NCBI RefSeq assembly: GCF_031179285.1
Contig: NZ_JAPSHY010000003.1
Span: 62,001-126,000, forward strand
Source of the DNA: Microbacterium sp.
GTDB taxonomy: Bacteria; Actinomycetota; Actinomycetes; Actinomycetales; Microbacteriaceae
Direction: 5' to 3'
DNA: 64,000 nucleotides
Under the pieces are notes generated by a model. That model did no database searches, was not told the origin of the DNA, and worked only from the letters and a program-made list of their open reading frames with translations. Every line of letters begins with the position of its first letter. The first letter of the stretch is position 1. Positions 42,297-51,002 of this stretch are shown piece after piece. The position numbers and the translations under genes are program-made.

Positions 42297-43058
42297 TCAC
42301 TCCGACTCGTCGAGCTCTCGATCCCAGATCGAGCTCATCTCGGCGAGGGTGCGATCCATGATCGCGACCATCGAGCTCGCGGCCTTCTCGGCGTTCCCCG
42401 TCTGGATGGCGGTGGCGATGTCGACGTGCATCTGGAGAGCCTCGGGGGCGGGGAAGCGAGGCATGAGCTCGTACTGCGTCCGCCCGGTGAGGACTTCGCC
42501 GACGAGATGATGAAGCTGGGCGAACATCTCGTTGCCGCTCATCGTGAGGATGAGGCTGTGGAACTCCTTGTCGAGGCGGAGGAAGCTCGGGGCGTCTCCT
42601 GCGCGGCCGGCGGCCCAGAGCCGTCCGGCGAGTCCGACGAGCTCGCTCGCCTGATTCAGTGGTGCGCGGATCGCAGCCAGCCGGGCAGCGGCGGGCTCGA
42701 TGGCGCCGCGCAGTTCGGTGAGCGAGCGCAGCTGCGCCACCCGGCTCGGACCGGCCAGTCGCCAGCGGATGACCTGCAGATCGTAGACGTTCCACTGGGT
42801 GAGCGGCAGCACCCGCACGCCGATGCGCCGCTTCGGCGTGACCAGGCCCAGTGCCTCGAGCGCGCGCAGCGCCTCCCGGACGACGGGGCGGGAGACGCCG
42901 AACCTCGATTCGATCGACTCGGTCGTGAAGGTGGTCTCCGGCCCGATCGCCCCGCTGCAGATCTCGCGGCCGAGGGTGTCGAGCACGAGGTTGCGCAGGT
43001 CGCCGGTGACCGGCGCCGCGATCGAGACTTCGGTGGCGACCTCCGGTGTGATGTACAT
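42297..43058 (-). CDS. GntR family transcriptional regulator (FadR/FCD subgroup)
   Basis: Regulator of 253 residues. The winged helix (about residues 20-88) includes TTESIESRFGVSRPVVREALRALEALGLV. The C-terminal FCD domain (about 105-235) has the metal/ligand residues in FLRLDKEFHSLI and the HVDIATAIQTGNAEKA end. FCD-type GntR proteins usually respond to sugar acids or organic acids. The ATG lies 6 bases after TAAGCT (43065-43070), so the mRNA is probably leaderless. It is divergent from the ABC importer-gluconokinase-dehydratase operon and most likely controls it. Confidence 0.9.
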   Translation of the reverse strand: MYITPEVATEVSIAAPVTGDLRNLVLDTLGREICSGAIGPETTFTTESIESRFGVSRPVVREALRALEALGLVTPKRRIGVRVLPLTQWNVYDLQVIRWRLAGPSRVAQLRSLTELRGAIEPAAARLAAIRAPLNQASELVGLAGRLWAAGRAGDAPSFLRLDKEFHSLILTMSGNEMFAQLHHLVGEVLTGRTQYELMPRFPAPEALQMHVDIATAIQTGNAEKAASSMVAIMDRTLAEMSSIWDRELDESE

Positions 43059-43064
43059 GGCCTG

Positions 43065-43116
43065 AGCTTATCTTTTCGGCTCCTCCACTTGATAAGTATG
43101 ACTTGTGGGCGTTATC
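43065..43116. promoter_or_regulatory. Probable GntR operator region between the regulator and the importer operon
   Basis: AAGTATGACTT (43094-43104) is a palindrome with GT-N3-AC spacing, a form used by FadR-type GntR proteins. TTATC (43068-43072 and 43112-43116) and GATAA (43091-43095) are further related half-sites on both strands. TAAGCT on the minus strand (43065-43070) is the likely -10 for the regulator. Confidence 0.4.
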
Positions 43117-43194
43117 TTGGCCACTGAGCAGATGTAACGAGACATCTGAACCAGGGGCTCGACGCGAAGGCGCGCCGTCCAGGATGGAGTCACA

Positions 43195-44505
43195 GTGAAG
43201 TACGGATCCAAGACCGCCCGCTTCGTCGCGGCGGCATCGACCGCCGTCATCGCGGCGTCGCTGGTCAGTTGCAGCTCGGAGCCGGAGATCGACGAGAGCG
43301 CCGACATCGAAGGGACGACGATTCGCGTCACGCTCGCGAACCACGTCTGGACGGAGACGATCAAGGAACTGATCCCCGAGTTCGAGGAGGAGACCGGCGC
43401 CACGGTCGAGATCTCGCAGCTCGCCGAGGATCAGCTCTCGGATCAGTACAACGTCAAGCTCAACGCCGGCACCGATGAGATCGACGTCCTGATGTACCGC
43501 CCGCTGCAGGAGAACAAGCTGTTCGCCAGCAACGGCTATCTTTCCGACCTCACCGAGCAGGCCGAGGCGGATGAGGACTGGGACTGGTCGGACTTCCAAG
43601 AGGGCCCGGCATCGCTGACGACCTATGAAGACGAGATCGTCGGCGTTCCGATCATCACCGAGCGCACGGTTCTCTACTACCGCAAGGATCTCCTCGCCGA
43701 GGCGGGGCTCGAGGTGCCCACCACGCTGGAGGAACTCGACGCGGCGGCCGCCGCCATCCACGCACTGCACCCGGAGGTCGCCGGGTACATCGGCCGGACA
43801 GGCAAGTCGGCTGCGGTGACGCAGTTCAGCGCGTTCCTGTTCAGCTCGGGCGGCAAGTGGATGAACGAGGACGGCACCTCGGCGATCGACAGCGACGAGG
43901 CCCGCTCCGCCTACAAGTACTACGGCGATCTGATCCGCAACCACACCGACGCGACGATCAATCCCGAGATGAGCTGGCCCGAGGCGTTCGCCGTCTTCCA
44001 GCAGGGGCAGGCGGCGTTCATCGCGGATGCCGACAGCCTCTACAAGAACATGACGGATCCGTCGCAGTCGACGGTGTCTGAGCAGGTCGGCTTCGCGCCG
44101 TTCCCGGAGGGCGAGGACGGGTCCAAGCCGTACAACGTGGCCGCCTGGGCTCTCGCGGTGAACGAATCGACCGAGAACCAGTCCGCCGCATGGCAGTTCA
44201 TCCAGTGGGCGACGTCGAAGGAGATCACGCTGGAGATGTCGAAGCTCGGCGTCATGGGCGCACGCACCTCGGTGTGGGACGACCCCGAGGCGACGGCGGA
44301 GTACCCCGAAGAGCTCGTGGAGGCCATCAAGATCAACGGTGAGAACGGCGTCGGCGAGGATCGCCCGCTCGTGTTCCAGGTCGCCGAGGCGCGCGAGATC
44401 GTCGGAGAACCGATCGTCGCCGCCATCGCCGGCGCAGACGTGGACGAGGCCGTCGAGTCCGCCCACACCGCCTTCGACGAGTTCCTCGTCGAGGACGCCG
44501 AGTAA
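43195..44505 (+). CDS. ABC transporter substrate-binding lipoprotein (family 1, sugar type)
   Basis: Lipoprotein of 436 residues. The signal ends in ASLVSC with the lipidated Cys at residue 26. The SBP_bac_1 fold starts at about residue 38 (TIRVTLANHVWTETIKELI) and includes FQQGQAAFIADADSL and a C-terminal hinge. GATGGAG precedes the GTG start. It is first in an operon with two permeases, gluconokinase and a DgoD-like dehydratase. The enzymes suggest a sugar-acid or sugar substrate, but family 1 binding proteins vary widely. The operon encodes no ATPase, so a shared MsiK-type ATPase from elsewhere must energise it, a common actinobacterial arrangement. Confidence 0.88.
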   Translation: MKYGSKTARFVAAASTAVIAASLVSCSSEPEIDESADIEGTTIRVTLANHVWTETIKELIPEFEEETGATVEISQLAEDQLSDQYNVKLNAGTDEIDVLMYRPLQENKLFASNGYLSDLTEQAEADEDWDWSDFQEGPASLTTYEDEIVGVPIITERTVLYYRKDLLAEAGLEVPTTLEELDAAAAAIHALHPEVAGYIGRTGKSAAVTQFSAFLFSSGGKWMNEDGTSAIDSDEARSAYKYYGDLIRNHTDATINPEMSWPEAFAVFQQGQAAFIADADSLYKNMTDPSQSTVSEQVGFAPFPEGEDGSKPYNVAAWALAVNESTENQSAAWQFIQWATSKEITLEMSKLGVMGARTSVWDDPEATAEYPEELVEAIKINGENGVGEDRPLVFQVAEAREIVGEPIVAAIAGADVDEAVESAHTAFDEFLVEDAE

Positions 44506-44572
44506 CCTCCCGCCCTCGTCGCCGCGTCGGCCGCAGGTCGGCGCGGCGACGACCATCCTCACGGAAGCACTC

Positions 44573-45499
44573 ATGACTGCACTTCAGAGCCCCGGCAGCG
44601 TCGGGGCGGGGGAACGCTTCAGCCGCTGGGCCAACCGGCACCGCAAGTGGCTGTTCGCTGGACCCTCGATCGTCTTCACCGCGCTGTTGCTGGCCGTGCC
44701 GCTGGGCTGGACCCTGTTCCTCAGCTTCACCGATGCCAAGCGTTCGGTGCGCCGGGAATTCGACTTCAACGGACTGTCCAACTATGCCGAGGTGCTCACC
44801 GACACCGAGCGTTTCTGGCCGGCGGTCTGGCGGACGTTCGCGTTCACGGGTGGAGCGCTCACCTTCGAACTGATCCTCGGCATGATCATCGCGCTGCTGC
44901 TGTGGAAGCCGTTCCGCGGTCAGGGGCTGGTGCGGACGATCATCCTGCTGCCGCTGGTGGCGACCCCGGTCGCGGTGGGCATGATGTGGCGGCTGCTCTT
45001 CGAGCCCAACATCGGGTTCATCAACGAGATGCTCGGGTGGGTGGGCATTCCTCCGCAGCCGTGGCTCGCGGACCCGTCGACGTCGCTGGCCACGCTGACG
45101 TTCGTCGACATCTGGCAGTGGACGCCGATGGTGGCGATCATCCTGCTCGCCGGGCTGACCGGACTCTCCGAGGAGCCCCAGGAGGCGGCGAAGGTCGACG
45201 GCGCGAACGCCTGGCAGCGCTTCTGGTTCATCACCGTGCCGCTGATGCGTCCGGTGATCATCGCGGCCGTGCTGCTGCGCGGCATCGATGCGCTGAAAAC
45301 CTTCGACATCCTCTACGCGACCAAGGGCAAGGGCGGCGGCGCCTTCCACGACGTGGAGACGCTGAACGTCTACGCCTACGGGCTGAGCTTCGACTACAAC
45401 GAGTACGGGCTGGCATCTGCGGTGCTGATCCTGTTCTTCCTGCTCATCCTCGGCGTGATCTGGGTGCTGCAGATGCAGAGAAAGGCCAAGGAATCATGA
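44573..45499 (+). CDS. Sugar ABC transporter permease 1 (CUT1, MalF/UgpA type)
   Basis: Membrane permease of 308 residues with six helices, of the MalF/UgpA group. The EAA coupling loop is EAAKVDGANAWQRFWFITVP, followed by LMRPVIIAA. Helix 1 is preceded by a basic cytoplasmic tail (WANRHRKWLF). GGAAG lies 6 bases before the ATG. The next permease ATG overlaps its stop (ATGA). It pairs with that permease to form the channel. Confidence 0.9.
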   Translation: MTALQSPGSVGAGERFSRWANRHRKWLFAGPSIVFTALLLAVPLGWTLFLSFTDAKRSVRREFDFNGLSNYAEVLTDTERFWPAVWRTFAFTGGALTFELILGMIIALLLWKPFRGQGLVRTIILLPLVATPVAVGMMWRLLFEPNIGFINEMLGWVGIPPQPWLADPSTSLATLTFVDIWQWTPMVAIILLAGLTGLSEEPQEAAKVDGANAWQRFWFITVPLMRPVIIAAVLLRGIDALKTFDILYATKGKGGGAFHDVETLNVYAYGLSFDYNEYGLASAVLILFFLLILGVIWVLQMQRKAKES

Positions 45500-46374
45500 C
45501 CGTCATGACGGATGCTCGCGCCGACGTCGCACAGCGCCAGCCCGCCCCACGCCGCCGCAGAGTCCGCATCGGCACGGTGGGCCGCTTCGTCGGACTCGCA
45601 CTCATCGTGCTGGCATTCCTCGGACCGATCGTCTGGATGGTGCTGGCCAGCTTCAAACTCAACGTCCAGATCTACGATCCGACGAAGGCGTTCATCTTCG
45701 ACCCGACACTGGAGAACTACGGCACGGTCTTCGATCCGCGCCGTGGCAACTACCTCGTCTACATCTGGAACTCGTTCTTCGTCGCCTTCATGGCGACGGC
45801 ACTGTCGCTCGTGATCGCCGTCCCGGCCGCCTATGCGATGAGCCGCTTCGTGATGAACAAGTCGGCGATGGTCGTGCTCCTCGCCCGCATCATCCCGGGC
45901 GTCAGCCTGCTGGTGCCGTGGTACTTCATCTTCGCGCAGCTCAAGATGACCGGTGGCTACGCGCCACTCATCCTCGCGCACATGTTCGTGTCGCTGCCGC
46001 TGATCCTGTACATCATGATGTCCTTCTTCGATCAGCTGCCTCTCGAGCTCGAGGAGTCCGCGCAGGTCGACGGACTCACCGCGATCGGAGCGTTCTTCAA
46101 GATCGCGCTGCCGCTGTCGGTACCGGGAATCGCCACCGCGACGATCCTGTCGTTCATCTTCTCGTGGAACAACTTCATGTTCGCCCTCGTGCTCTCCGGC
46201 AACGCCACCAAGACGCTGCCGGTCGCGATCTTCGACTTCATCGGATACGCATCGATCGACTGGGGAGCCCTGATGGCGGCATCCGTCGTCGTCACCACCC
46301 CCATCATGCTGATCGCGCTGTTCACCCAGCGCTACATCGTCACCGGCCTGACCGCCGGCGCCACGAAAGGCTGA
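45496..46374 (+). CDS. Sugar ABC transporter permease 2 (CUT1, MalG/UgpE type)
   Basis: Membrane permease of 292 residues with six helices, of the MalG/UgpE group. The coupling loop is EESAQVDGLTAIGAFFKIALP, and IPGVSLLVPWYFIFAQLKMTG and FSWNNFMFALVLSG are typical. It starts inside the stop of permease 1, and the gluconokinase ATG follows its stop after 2 bases, so the operon is tightly coupled. Confidence 0.9.
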   Translation: MTVMTDARADVAQRQPAPRRRRVRIGTVGRFVGLALIVLAFLGPIVWMVLASFKLNVQIYDPTKAFIFDPTLENYGTVFDPRRGNYLVYIWNSFFVAFMATALSLVIAVPAAYAMSRFVMNKSAMVVLLARIIPGVSLLVPWYFIFAQLKMTGGYAPLILAHMFVSLPLILYIMMSFFDQLPLELEESAQVDGLTAIGAFFKIALPLSVPGIATATILSFIFSWNNFMFALVLSGNATKTLPVAIFDFIGYASIDWGALMAASVVVTTPIMLIALFTQRYIVTGLTAGATKG

Positions 46375-46376
46375 GG

Positions 46377-46901
46377 ATGCCGCAGGAGGGGACCGCCTCG
46401 ATCGTCGTCATGGGCGTGCAGGGAGTAGGCAAGTCGACCATCGGACGCCTGCTCGCGGAGCGCCTCGCCGTGCCGTACGTGGAAGGGGATGAGCTGCATC
46501 CGCCGCGGAACATCGAACTGATGGCGGCGGGCAGACCTCTGCAGGACGCCGACCGCGAACCCTGGCTGCACGCGGTGGGGGGAACTCTGGCCCGCCATCA
46601 TGCGAGCGGCGTGGTCGTCGCCTGCTCGGCGCTCAAGCGGCGCTATCGCGACGTGCTCCGTGGGCACGCGCCCGAGCTGTATGTCGTCGAACCGTGGGGG
46701 CCCATCGAACTCGTGGCGCGGCGAATCGCCGCCCGCACCCACGAATACATGCCGCCGTCGCTGCTTCGGTCCCAGTTCGACACGCTGGAACCGCTCGGCG
46801 AGGACGAACGGGGAATCCGAGTGAGCATCGACCAGTCACCGGCCGAGATCATCGACGAAGTGGCGGCGGACCTGCGCGAGCGATCAGGAGCGGTGTCATG
46901 A
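46377..46901 (+). CDS. gntK: Gluconokinase
   Basis: P-loop kinase of 174 residues of the GntK family; it makes 6-phosphogluconate from gluconate and ATP. Walker A is GVQGVGKST (residues 13-21), followed by the substrate motif VEGDELHPPRNIELMAAGRPLQD, and VVACSALKRRYRDVLRG is the Walker-B-like segment. It starts 2 bases after permease 2 and overlaps the dehydratase gene by four bases. The family signature is clear, but a related aldonate could be the true substrate given its neighbours. The Gnd enzyme for 6-phosphogluconate is encoded 2.5 kb downstream. Confidence 0.88.
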   Translation: MPQEGTASIVVMGVQGVGKSTIGRLLAERLAVPYVEGDELHPPRNIELMAAGRPLQDADREPWLHAVGGTLARHHASGVVVACSALKRRYRDVLRGHAPELYVVEPWGPIELVARRIAARTHEYMPPSLLRSQFDTLEPLGEDERGIRVSIDQSPAEIIDEVAADLRERSGAVS

Positions 46902-48049
46902 TCGACGCGATCGCGCGAGTCGAGGCCTTCCCGGTGGCGCCGCGCTGGCTCTTCGTGCGCATCGAGACCCACGATGGCGTCGTCGGGTGGGGCGAGGCAT
47001 CGCTCGAGGGCTACGCGGACGTCGTGCTCGCTGCCGTGGAACAGTTCGCGACTTATCTCGTCGGCAAGGACCCGGGGAGGATCGAGGATCACTGGCAGGT
47101 GCTCACGAAGGGCCAGTTCTACCGCGGTGGCGCCGTGCTCGCGAGCGCGGTCGCAGGCGTCGACCAGGCGCTGTGGGATCTCAAGGGCAAGCATCTCGGC
47201 GTTCCCGTGCACGACCTGCTCGGAGGGCCGGTGCGCGACCGCATACGCGCTTACGGCTGGGTGGGTGGTGACGACCCGGCCGAGGTGGCAGACCATATCT
47301 CGGCCCAGCTGGAGGCCGGCCTCACCGCGGTCAAGATGAACGCGTCGGGAAAGATGAATCGAAACGGATCGGTGGCGGAGCTCGACGCCGTCGTCGCGCG
47401 CGTCGCCAGCGCCCGGGCGGTCCTCGGTCCTCACCGTGACGTCGCCGTCGACCTGCATGGGCGGTTCACACTCGCCACTGCTCGTCGGCTGGCGCCGCTG
47501 CTCGCGCCGCTGCACCCGTTCTTCATCGAGGAGCCGGTCGTGCCGGAGAACTCCCATGTGATCGGGCGCATGGTGGATGCCACCACGATCCCCATCGCGA
47601 CAGGCGAGAGGCTCTACAGCCGGCAGGAGTTCCTGCCGGTGCTGCAGGCGGGAGTCGCCATCGCTCAGCCCGATCTGTCGCATGCCGGGGGCATCTCCGA
47701 GGTGCGGCGGATCGCTGCGCTGGCGGACACCTTCGACGCCGTGATCGCGCCGCACTGCCCGCTGGGGCCGATCGCGCTCGCCGCGTGCCTGCAGGTGGGA
47801 TTCGCGACGCCGAACTACCTGATCCAGGAGCAGTCGATCGGCATCCACTACAACGAGGGTGCGGAGGTGCTCGACTACGTCGTCGACACCGCACCGCTGA
47901 AGTTCGTCGAGGGCGGTTTCGAACGCCTCACCGGTCCCGGCCTCGGCATCGAGGTCGATGAGCACGCCGTGCGGGATGCGTCATCCCACTGGACGAGGTG
48001 GGAGAACCCGATCTGGCGGCACGCCGACGGGTCGGTCGCCGAGTGGTGA
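46898..48049 (+). CDS. dgoD: D-galactonate dehydratase-like enzyme (mandelate racemase/enolase superfamily)
   Basis: Enolase-superfamily dehydratase of 383 residues. Nearly every conserved block of E. coli DgoD is present: PRWLFVRIET, GWGEASLEG, YRGGAVLASAVAGVDQALWDLKG, YGWVGGD, the metal ligands in VDLHGRF, FIEEPV and TGERLYSR, QPDLSHAGGI, the catalytic His in APHCPLGPIALAAC, and the ending WRHADGSVAEW. DgoD turns D-galactonate into 2-keto-3-deoxygalactonate. No DgoK kinase or DgoA aldolase is encoded in the window, so a different aldonate or a distant partner is possible. ATG overlaps the gluconokinase stop; AGGAG lies 8 bases upstream. Confidence 0.88.
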   Translation: MIDAIARVEAFPVAPRWLFVRIETHDGVVGWGEASLEGYADVVLAAVEQFATYLVGKDPGRIEDHWQVLTKGQFYRGGAVLASAVAGVDQALWDLKGKHLGVPVHDLLGGPVRDRIRAYGWVGGDDPAEVADHISAQLEAGLTAVKMNASGKMNRNGSVAELDAVVARVASARAVLGPHRDVAVDLHGRFTLATARRLAPLLAPLHPFFIEEPVVPENSHVIGRMVDATTIPIATGERLYSRQEFLPVLQAGVAIAQPDLSHAGGISEVRRIAALADTFDAVIAPHCPLGPIALAACLQVGFATPNYLIQEQSIGIHYNEGAEVLDYVVDTAPLKFVEGGFERLTGPGLGIEVDEHAVRDASSHWTRWENPIWRHADGSVAEW

Positions 48050-48122
48050 GATCCATGGCGGTCGTCCCGGGTTCCATGAGGCACCGGAGCCGATGTCGCC
48101 GATCGTGGCTATGTTTGCTTGC

Positions 48123-49361
48123 ATGACCGAGACATCAATGTCATCTCGCCCCACCTCCGTCGACGAGGTTTCCTCCCTCGTGCGGCGTGCACAGCAGGAA
48201 TCCCTCCCCCTCACCGTCGTGTCCGGCGGGCACGGACCCTGGTCCCACGATCCCGACGCCCCGGGGCTGCGGATCGAACTCGGTGAACTCACCGACATCC
48301 GTGTCGACGGCACGCGCGTGAGCGTCGGCGGCGGAGCCACCTGGGGCGCCGTCGCCGCAGCCCTCGCACAGCACGGACTCGCCATCAGCTCGGGCGACAC
48401 CGCGTCCGTCGGGGTCGGAGGCTTGACGCTCGGCGGCGGAATCGGCTGGATGGTGCGCGCCTGGGGCCTTGCAGTGGATCAGCTGGTCGGTGCGCAGATC
48501 GTCACCGCGTCCGGCGACGTCGTCGAGACCTCCGAGAACGCGCACCCGGAGTTGTTCTGGGCGTTGCGCGGCGGCGGCGGCAACTTCGGCATCGTCACCC
48601 GCTTCGACTTCGAGGCACATCGGCTGCCCGGCATCGTGTTCGGCGAGTACGCCGTCAGCGGCGATGCGGGCGCGGTGCTGCGGGTCGCGCGCGACGTCCT
48701 GCGAGACGCACCCCGAGAGTTGACGGTGACGTTCATGGACGTGCCTGCGATGGATCCCAGCGCACCGGCCGGTGCGAGTCTGAACGCCGTATGGGCGGGC
48801 AGCGACCCCGAGCAGCTGCGCGCGGTGATGGCGCCTGTCGCAGCGCTGGATGCCGTCACGGAGAAGATCAGCACGCCGCGCTATCGCGACATCCTCATGG
48901 AGATGCCGGCGCCCGAGGCGGAGGCGCCCGCCGGCCCCCCTGGATTCATCGGCGGCAACGGCCTGTTCGCCGAGGTGAAGGATGAGCTCATCGACCGGCT
49001 GGTCGCGTTCCGCGCGGCCTATCCCGCCTCGATCATCTTCCTGCGCTCGCTGGGCGGTGCGTTCGGCGACGTCGCGCAGGATGCGACGGCGTTCCCCGCG
49101 CGGTCGGCGAGCTGGTTCGTCATGGCCGGCGCCTTCGACATCCCGGGACTGGTCGACGACGCGGCGCGAGCCGCGATCCGTGCCGACTGGCAGCTCATCG
49201 AGAGCGGACGGCTGGCGGAGTACGGCAACTTCGCCGATTCCGAGAGGCCGGAGGCGGTTCCGGGCATGTTCGCGGCGGCCGGATACGCCCGGCTGCGCGC
49301 AGTGAAGGCGCAGTGGGACCCGCAGAACGTCTTCCGCCGCAACCACAACATCGTCGCGTGA
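48123..49361 (+). CDS. FAD-binding oxidoreductase (berberine-bridge / PCMH type)
   Basis: Flavoprotein of 412 residues. The PCMH-type FAD domain covers about residues 1-185, with the SGGH motif (probable 8-alpha-histidyl link) in VVSGGHGPWSH, GGGIGWMVRAWGLAVDQLV and ALRGGGGNFGIVTRFDFE. The C-terminal BBE region ends in WDPQNVFRRNHNI. No signal peptide is seen. Related actinobacterial proteins oxidise sugars or secondary metabolites. The ATG at 48123 lies 7 bases after TATGTT, favouring a leaderless mRNA, so it is probably not part of the upstream operon. A strong hairpin follows. Confidence 0.87.
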   Translation: MTETSMSSRPTSVDEVSSLVRRAQQESLPLTVVSGGHGPWSHDPDAPGLRIELGELTDIRVDGTRVSVGGGATWGAVAAALAQHGLAISSGDTASVGVGGLTLGGGIGWMVRAWGLAVDQLVGAQIVTASGDVVETSENAHPELFWALRGGGGNFGIVTRFDFEAHRLPGIVFGEYAVSGDAGAVLRVARDVLRDAPRELTVTFMDVPAMDPSAPAGASLNAVWAGSDPEQLRAVMAPVAALDAVTEKISTPRYRDILMEMPAPEAEAPAGPPGFIGGNGLFAEVKDELIDRLVAFRAAYPASIIFLRSLGGAFGDVAQDATAFPARSASWFVMAGAFDIPGLVDDAARAAIRADWQLIESGRLAEYGNFADSERPEAVPGMFAAAGYARLRAVKAQWDPQNVFRRNHNIVA

Positions 49362-49377
49362 GCGCCGCATGACGCGA

Positions 49378-49408
49378 GAGGGCCGGGTGGCGACTGCACC
49401 CGGCCCTC
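49378..49408. terminator. Bidirectional terminator between convergent genes
   Basis: GAGGGCCGGGTG and CACCCGGCCCTC form a perfect 12-base stem with a 7-base loop, 16 bases after the oxidoreductase stop and 18 bases before the gnd stop on the other strand. Confidence 0.8.
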
Positions 49409-49426
49409 CGACGCGTCAGTGAAGGG

Positions 49427-50875
49427 TCAGTGCGTGTCCTCTGCCTCGATCTCGGTGCGGTCGCCCGACCACTGCGTGTGGAAGGTGCCTTCCTTGTCGA
49501 TGCGCTTGTAGGTGTGCGCCCCGAAGAAGTCGCGCTGGCCCTGCACGAGTGCGGCCGGCAGGCGGTCGGCGCGGATTCCGTCGTAGTACGACAGCGACGA
49601 CGAGAACGCCGGAGCGGGGATCCCCGCCTCGGCCGCGGTCACCACCACGCGGCGCCATGCGCCCTGGGCGCGCGTGATCGCCTCGGTGAAGTACGGAGCG
49701 GTCAACAGCACCGGCAATTCGGGCGCTGCCGCGTAGGCATCGGCGATGCGGTTGAGGAACTGTGCGCGGATGATGCAGCCGCCGCGCCAGATCTTGGAGA
49801 TCGCGCCGAGGTCGATCGTCCACCCGTACTCGGCGGCTCCTGCGCGGATCTCGTCGAACCCCTGCGAGTAGGCGACGATCTTCGACGCGTAGAGCGCGAG
49901 GCGGACATCCTCGATGAACGCCTCGGTGTCCTCGACCGAGAACTCCTCGTCGGGCCCGGGGAGAGAAGCGGCGGCCGCGCGCTGCTCGGGGTGCGAGGAG
50001 AGAGAACGCGCGAAGGTCGCCTCGGCGATGCCGGAGACCGGCACGCCCAGCGAGAGTGCCGTCTGCACGGTCCACGCGCCCGTTCCCTTGGCGCCGGCCT
50101 GGTCGAGGATGACGTCGACGAGGGGCCTGCCGGTTTCGGCATCCACCTGCCGAAGGACTTCGGCGGTGATCTCGATCAGATACGACTCCAGTTCGCCTTT
50201 GTTCCACTCGGCGAAGATCTCGGCGATCTCGGCGGGAGACTTGCCGGTGCCGCGGCGGATGAGGTCATAGGCCTCGGCGATGAGCTGCATGTCGGCATAC
50301 TCGATGCCGTTGTGCACCATCTTGACGAAGTGACCGGCGCCATCGTGGCCGACGTGCGTCACGCAGGGCTCGCCCTCGGCGACGGCGGCGATGGACTTCA
50401 GGATGGGCCCGAGGGTGACCCACGACGCGTCGGATCCGCCCGGCATGATCGACGGGCCGAGCAGCGCGCCCTCCTCGCCGCCCGAGATGCCGGCTCCGAC
50501 GAAGTTGATGCCGGTCTCGCGGACCGCCTTCTCGCGGCGGATGGTGTCGGGGAAGTAGGAGTTCCCGCCGTCGACGATGATGTCGCCCGGCTCGAACACC
50601 TCGACGAGTGAATCGATCACGGCGTCGGTGGCGCCACCTGCCTTGACCATGATGATCGCGGTGCGCGGCTTCTGCAGGCTGTCAGCGAACTCGCGGTACG
50701 TGCTCGTTCCGATGAACTCGGCCTCGGGGTGCTCGTCGAGAAGCGTCTGCGTCTTCTCATGGCTGCGGTTGAAGATCGCCACGGTGTTGCCCTCGCGACT
50801 GGCGAGGTTGCGGGCGAGATTCGATCCCATGACGGCGAGTCCGACGACTCCGATGTTCGCTGATGCTTCGGGCAC
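49427..50875 (-). CDS. gnd: 6-phosphogluconate dehydrogenase, decarboxylating (NADP type)
   Basis: Enzyme of 482 residues of the long GND form; it converts 6-phosphogluconate to ribulose 5-phosphate and CO2. The dinucleotide fold is VVGLAVMGSNLARNLA with NRSHEKT after strand 2, which favours NADP. The 6PGDH signature ILDQAGAKGTGAWTVQTAL, GGEEGALLGPSIMPGG and VKMVHNGIEYADMQLIAEAY (catalytic Lys and substrate Asn) are conserved. The GTG start has GGAG 8 bases upstream. It converges with the oxidoreductase gene. With gluconokinase it would feed gluconate to the pentose phosphate pathway. Confidence 0.96.
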   Translation of the reverse strand: MPEASANIGVVGLAVMGSNLARNLASREGNTVAIFNRSHEKTQTLLDEHPEAEFIGTSTYREFADSLQKPRTAIIMVKAGGATDAVIDSLVEVFEPGDIIVDGGNSYFPDTIRREKAVRETGINFVGAGISGGEEGALLGPSIMPGGSDASWVTLGPILKSIAAVAEGEPCVTHVGHDGAGHFVKMVHNGIEYADMQLIAEAYDLIRRGTGKSPAEIAEIFAEWNKGELESYLIEITAEVLRQVDAETGRPLVDVILDQAGAKGTGAWTVQTALSLGVPVSGIAEATFARSLSSHPEQRAAAASLPGPDEEFSVEDTEAFIEDVRLALYASKIVAYSQGFDEIRAGAAEYGWTIDLGAISKIWRGGCIIRAQFLNRIADAYAAAPELPVLLTAPYFTEAITRAQGAWRRVVVTAAEAGIPAPAFSSSLSYYDGIRADRLPAALVQGQRDFFGAHTYKRIDKEGTFHTQWSGDRTEIEAEDTH

Positions 50876-51002
50876 AGAAGGCTCCTCGATCGTGAAGAAG
50901 GGGTGGTTTCAGCGTATCGCTGCGGGCGGGGTCGGCGCGCACGTATGACAGGTGCGCGGCGGGTAGCGTGGTGGCGTCGATGATCGTCGGGAGGAGCCGC
51001 GG

